This document shows positions 62,184 through 64,000 of a stretch of 64,000 bases of DNA, one piece after another. The notes under the pieces are model-generated. The model made no database searches, had not been told where the DNA came from, and saw only the letters and a program-made list of their open reading frames with translations. Made by a program: the position numbers and the translations under genes. The DNA is from CAZDWZ01 sp964509425 (GTDB lineage Bacteria > Bdellovibrionota_C > UBA2361 > SZUA-149 > CAZDWZ01), in the NCBI GenBank assembly GCA_964509425.1, contig CAZDWZ010000007.1:124001-188000 (forward strand). The letters are read 5' to 3'. Each line of letters opens with the position of its first letter. The stretch's first letter is position 1.

Positions 62184-63438
62184 GAGCGCGAGACTTCGAA
62201 GGCATTTCGAAGCGGGACTCGACACCGGCTGTTGTCGGGTCTCGTTTGATAATACACTCCGGAAAATAGCGTTGTGAGACAAGGCGGGTCGCACGGCGGG
62301 CTCCTTGACGGAATCGCTCGACGACGGGCGCCTGCCGCTCCAATAACTCTTCCCGTCGATTCCACGCATCGACCAGCACTTTGGCAAATCCAGAGTTGGT
62401 CACCTGATTCATCGGGACAGCAAGCTCCGGACAGCCGAGATCCTCCATGAGCCCCTTCACTTTCGGTGCATAAACCAGTCCAACGACCGGAACGTTAACG
62501 GCGGAAGAAAGTACGAGCGAGTGAAAACGCATTCCGACGAAAAGAGAACACATCCTCATGACCGCTTGAATGTCATGGCTCAAGTATTCGGTGCTTGAGA
62601 CCACCGGCGCTTCGAGCTTGGATGCCAGCTGCTCGACTACTTTAAGATCCATAGGGTGAGTGGAAAAGATCACCGGCTCTAAATCTTCTTGAAGACTCGC
62701 CCGCGCGGAGCGAACCGTTTCGCAGACTTTCTCGAGCAGCGAATTCGAATCGGACTGGCTGCCGTCGTCTTTCATCCAGCTGTCGACGTATCCGGTAATA
62801 TTGATGCCGAGCAGCGGCTTCTTCAGATTGATCCCGCATTTCCGTGCGATCTCAAGGCCCCGTTCTTCCGACGAGACAGGATTAACGAAAGCCGCGTCTC
62901 CCGTAAGCTCGATTGGCTTCGTCACGCCGAGACGTTGAGCAAGGCGCTTGCTCTCCTCCTCTCGCATCATGATGAGGTCGCAGCTCTGAATGAGAATTTT
63001 CGCAAGCTTTCCGCCCCGACCACGCGGAAACGGTCCAATCCCCACCGAGTAGCACACGAGTTTACATCGACAGAGTTTGGCCAAGATGGCCAAAGGGAAG
63101 AGAGTGATCAGCAAGTTGAAACTCGGGTTGAATAGCCTCTTCCCAAAGATTATCCCGTCACAAATAAACGCCGCATCGCTCTTCAGCAGACAACGAATCG
63201 TCGGTAGGCCGAAAAATCGAAACGAAAAATTCCAAGGCATGATATCGACGGCCTTCACGTTGTAGCGTTTGCCGTACTTCTCGTTGACGAATCCGGGTTT
63301 ACTGGTCGGCACGAGAAATTCGACGCTTGAAAGTTCGGTGGTGAAACTCTCGAGAATGGCTGAGAGAATTGCTGCGTCTCCCAAATTATTCCCTGAATTC
63401 GATCCGAATAGAGTGATGCAAGGGTTACGTTTCTTCAT
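62170..63438 (-). CDS. Polysaccharide pyruvyltransferase family protein (CsaB-like)
   Basis: This 422-aa protein matches the pyruvyltransferase family: FGSNSGNNLGDAAIL at the N-terminus, CYSVGIGPFPRGRGG in the middle, MMREEESKRLAQRLGV, TGDAAFV and the C-terminal GMRFHSLVLSSAVNVPVVGLVYAPKV, all in order. Family members transfer pyruvate from PEP to sugars of surface polysaccharides, for example in S-layer anchors. ATG 63438 fits the family start better than GTG 63456. It is the first gene of the envelope cluster. The 282 bases between it and the next divergent gene have no recognisable element. Confidence 0.88.
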   Translation of the reverse strand: MKKRNPCITLFGSNSGNNLGDAAILSAILESFTTELSSVEFLVPTSKPGFVNEKYGKRYNVKAVDIMPWNFSFRFFGLPTIRCLLKSDAAFICDGIIFGKRLFNPSFNLLITLFPLAILAKLCRCKLVCYSVGIGPFPRGRGGKLAKILIQSCDLIMMREEESKRLAQRLGVTKPIELTGDAAFVNPVSSEERGLEIARKCGINLKKPLLGINITGYVDSWMKDDGSQSDSNSLLEKVCETVRSARASLQEDLEPVIFSTHPMDLKVVEQLASKLEAPVVSSTEYLSHDIQAVMRMCSLFVGMRFHSLVLSSAVNVPVVGLVYAPKVKGLMEDLGCPELAVPMNQVTNSGFAKVLVDAWNRREELLERQAPVVERFRQGARRATRLVSQRYFPECIIKRDPTTAGVESRFEMPSKSRAHGKN

Positions 63439-63720
63439 GCGGCGGGTACTTAGCACCTTTCCGCATTCCTTTTCAAAGGCTCCTAAGTTTCGGGAGTGAT
63501 TCTCTGCCCATTGAAGGGCCGAAAATACCGAAGAAGGGTATTATGCGCACAACGACGGAACAGAAGAGAGCGGCCACCGGTCTCGGCCGGGTTGTTTCGA
63601 AGACTTCAGAAGCAGATTTTAATTACGAGAATCCCTTATGCGAATCTCCTTGGTCATCCGCTATGCGTGTGCCGGAAGGAAAGTTATACTGAATCCCCCT
63701 GAAGACCGTGAGAGCAATTC

Positions 63721-64000
63721 ATGAACTGGCAATTGCGAGCCCTTGTATTCACCGTCGCTCTCCTTGCTGCGGCTGGAGGCGCTCGCGCGGAGCTTCTGAG
63801 CTACACAAACGGCGCAGGAGCGACGTTCTACGTCGACAGTGTGGACAAGGTGCCCTCTGAGTTCCTTGACAGCGTGAGAGACCTGAAGCACGCGCCTCGA
63901 ATCAGCCGTGCTGGAAGCGCACGTTATAGCGCCATACGACCCCGTGAGTCAGCCTCCGAAACGGCATTCGAGGGTCGGCGAGCCTTGCCGGTCAACATCT
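63721..64000 (+). CDS. N-terminal part of a secreted protein (3' end outside window)
   Basis: An ATG at 63721 opens a frame that runs past the end of the window. The first 23 residues are a signal peptide (LRALVFTVALLAAAGGARA), followed by ELLSYTNGAGATFYVDSVDK and VPSEFLDSVRDLKHAPRI. The YVDS-DKVP pattern resembles small periplasmic proteins with DUF4124-like starts. The rest cannot be judged. Confidence 0.6.
   Translation, partial: MNWQLRALVFTVALLAAAGGARAELLSYTNGAGATFYVDSVDKVPSEFLDSVRDLKHAPRISRAGSARYSAIRPRESASETAFEGRRALPVNI

Noticed and set aside
1..64000. tRNA, rRNA, CRISPR arrays and transposase genes
   Set aside because: None recognised: no T-loop/anticodon arrangement, no evenly spaced short repeats and no DDE or tyrosine transposase motif was seen by eye.

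Overview
The window comes from a Gram-negative bacterium of roughly 53% G+C. Outer-membrane and periplasmic systems are present: a TonB-dependent BtuB, a chaperone-usher locus, PEP-CTERM proteins and a CcmE. A Cys-type (CxxxY) CcmE, a DUF222/HNH-family protein of the kind common in Bdellovibrionota, and large Ser/Thr kinases with periplasmic TPRs suggest a lineage of the old 'Deltaproteobacteria' grade, perhaps Bdellovibrionota or a neighbour. This placement is inference. No rRNA or tRNA gene, CRISPR array or transposase was recognised.

Layout. 1-5.5 kb: end of a TPR protein, a CobC-like phosphatase, an HNH-less DUF222 protein, a degenerate intergenic repeat, and btuB behind a cobalamin riboswitch. 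5.6-12.2 kb: a giant HEAT-like repeat protein, a membrane Ser/Thr kinase and a polytopic glycosyltransferase-like protein, all on the minus strand. 12.3-21.2 kb: a minus-strand locus made of a TPR Ser/Thr kinase, a fimbrial subunit, a chaperone, a CS1/alternate-type usher and three more subunits, with an intrinsic terminator between the last two. 21.3-26.6 kb: a lipoprotein, hisS with a coupled 56-aa membrane protein, an M16 peptidase and a PIN-PhoH ATPase.

26.6-32.1 kb: a long leader with a folded RNA core, followed by a divergent, G+C-rich glutamate synthase large subunit carrying a hydrophobic insert in its amidotransferase domain. 32.1-36 kb: a CACAGAG repeat, a DAP-decarboxylase-like enzyme, and an alpha/beta hydrolase-SRPBCC-CHI-like operon. 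36-42.1 kb: a tightly overlapping minus-strand operon rsmE - sigma factor - degenerate M23 protein - ccmE, followed by an ABC permease and ATPase. 42.2-46.6 kb: glyQS, a second CACAGAG hairpin, and a VWA protein paired with an uncharacterised membrane protein.

46.8-57.7 kb: two PEP-CTERM proteins flank a co-directional block holding a TPR protein, a 1016-aa Pro-rich protein, a lone receiver, an ABC exporter and a small membrane protein. 57.7-58.6 kb: a short, very G+C-rich gene between two large inverted repeats. 58.6-63.4 kb: an envelope-polysaccharide cluster of a pyruvyltransferase-like protein, a large membrane protein and an SDR fused to a PAS domain. The window ends inside a new secreted-protein gene.

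The best candidates for undescribed biology are the kinase-headed chaperone-usher locus, the 47.9-55.9 kb TPR/Pro-rich/receiver/ABC block, the SDR-PAS fusion, the structured leader with the divergent glutamate synthase, and the mobile-looking CACAGAG hairpin elements.
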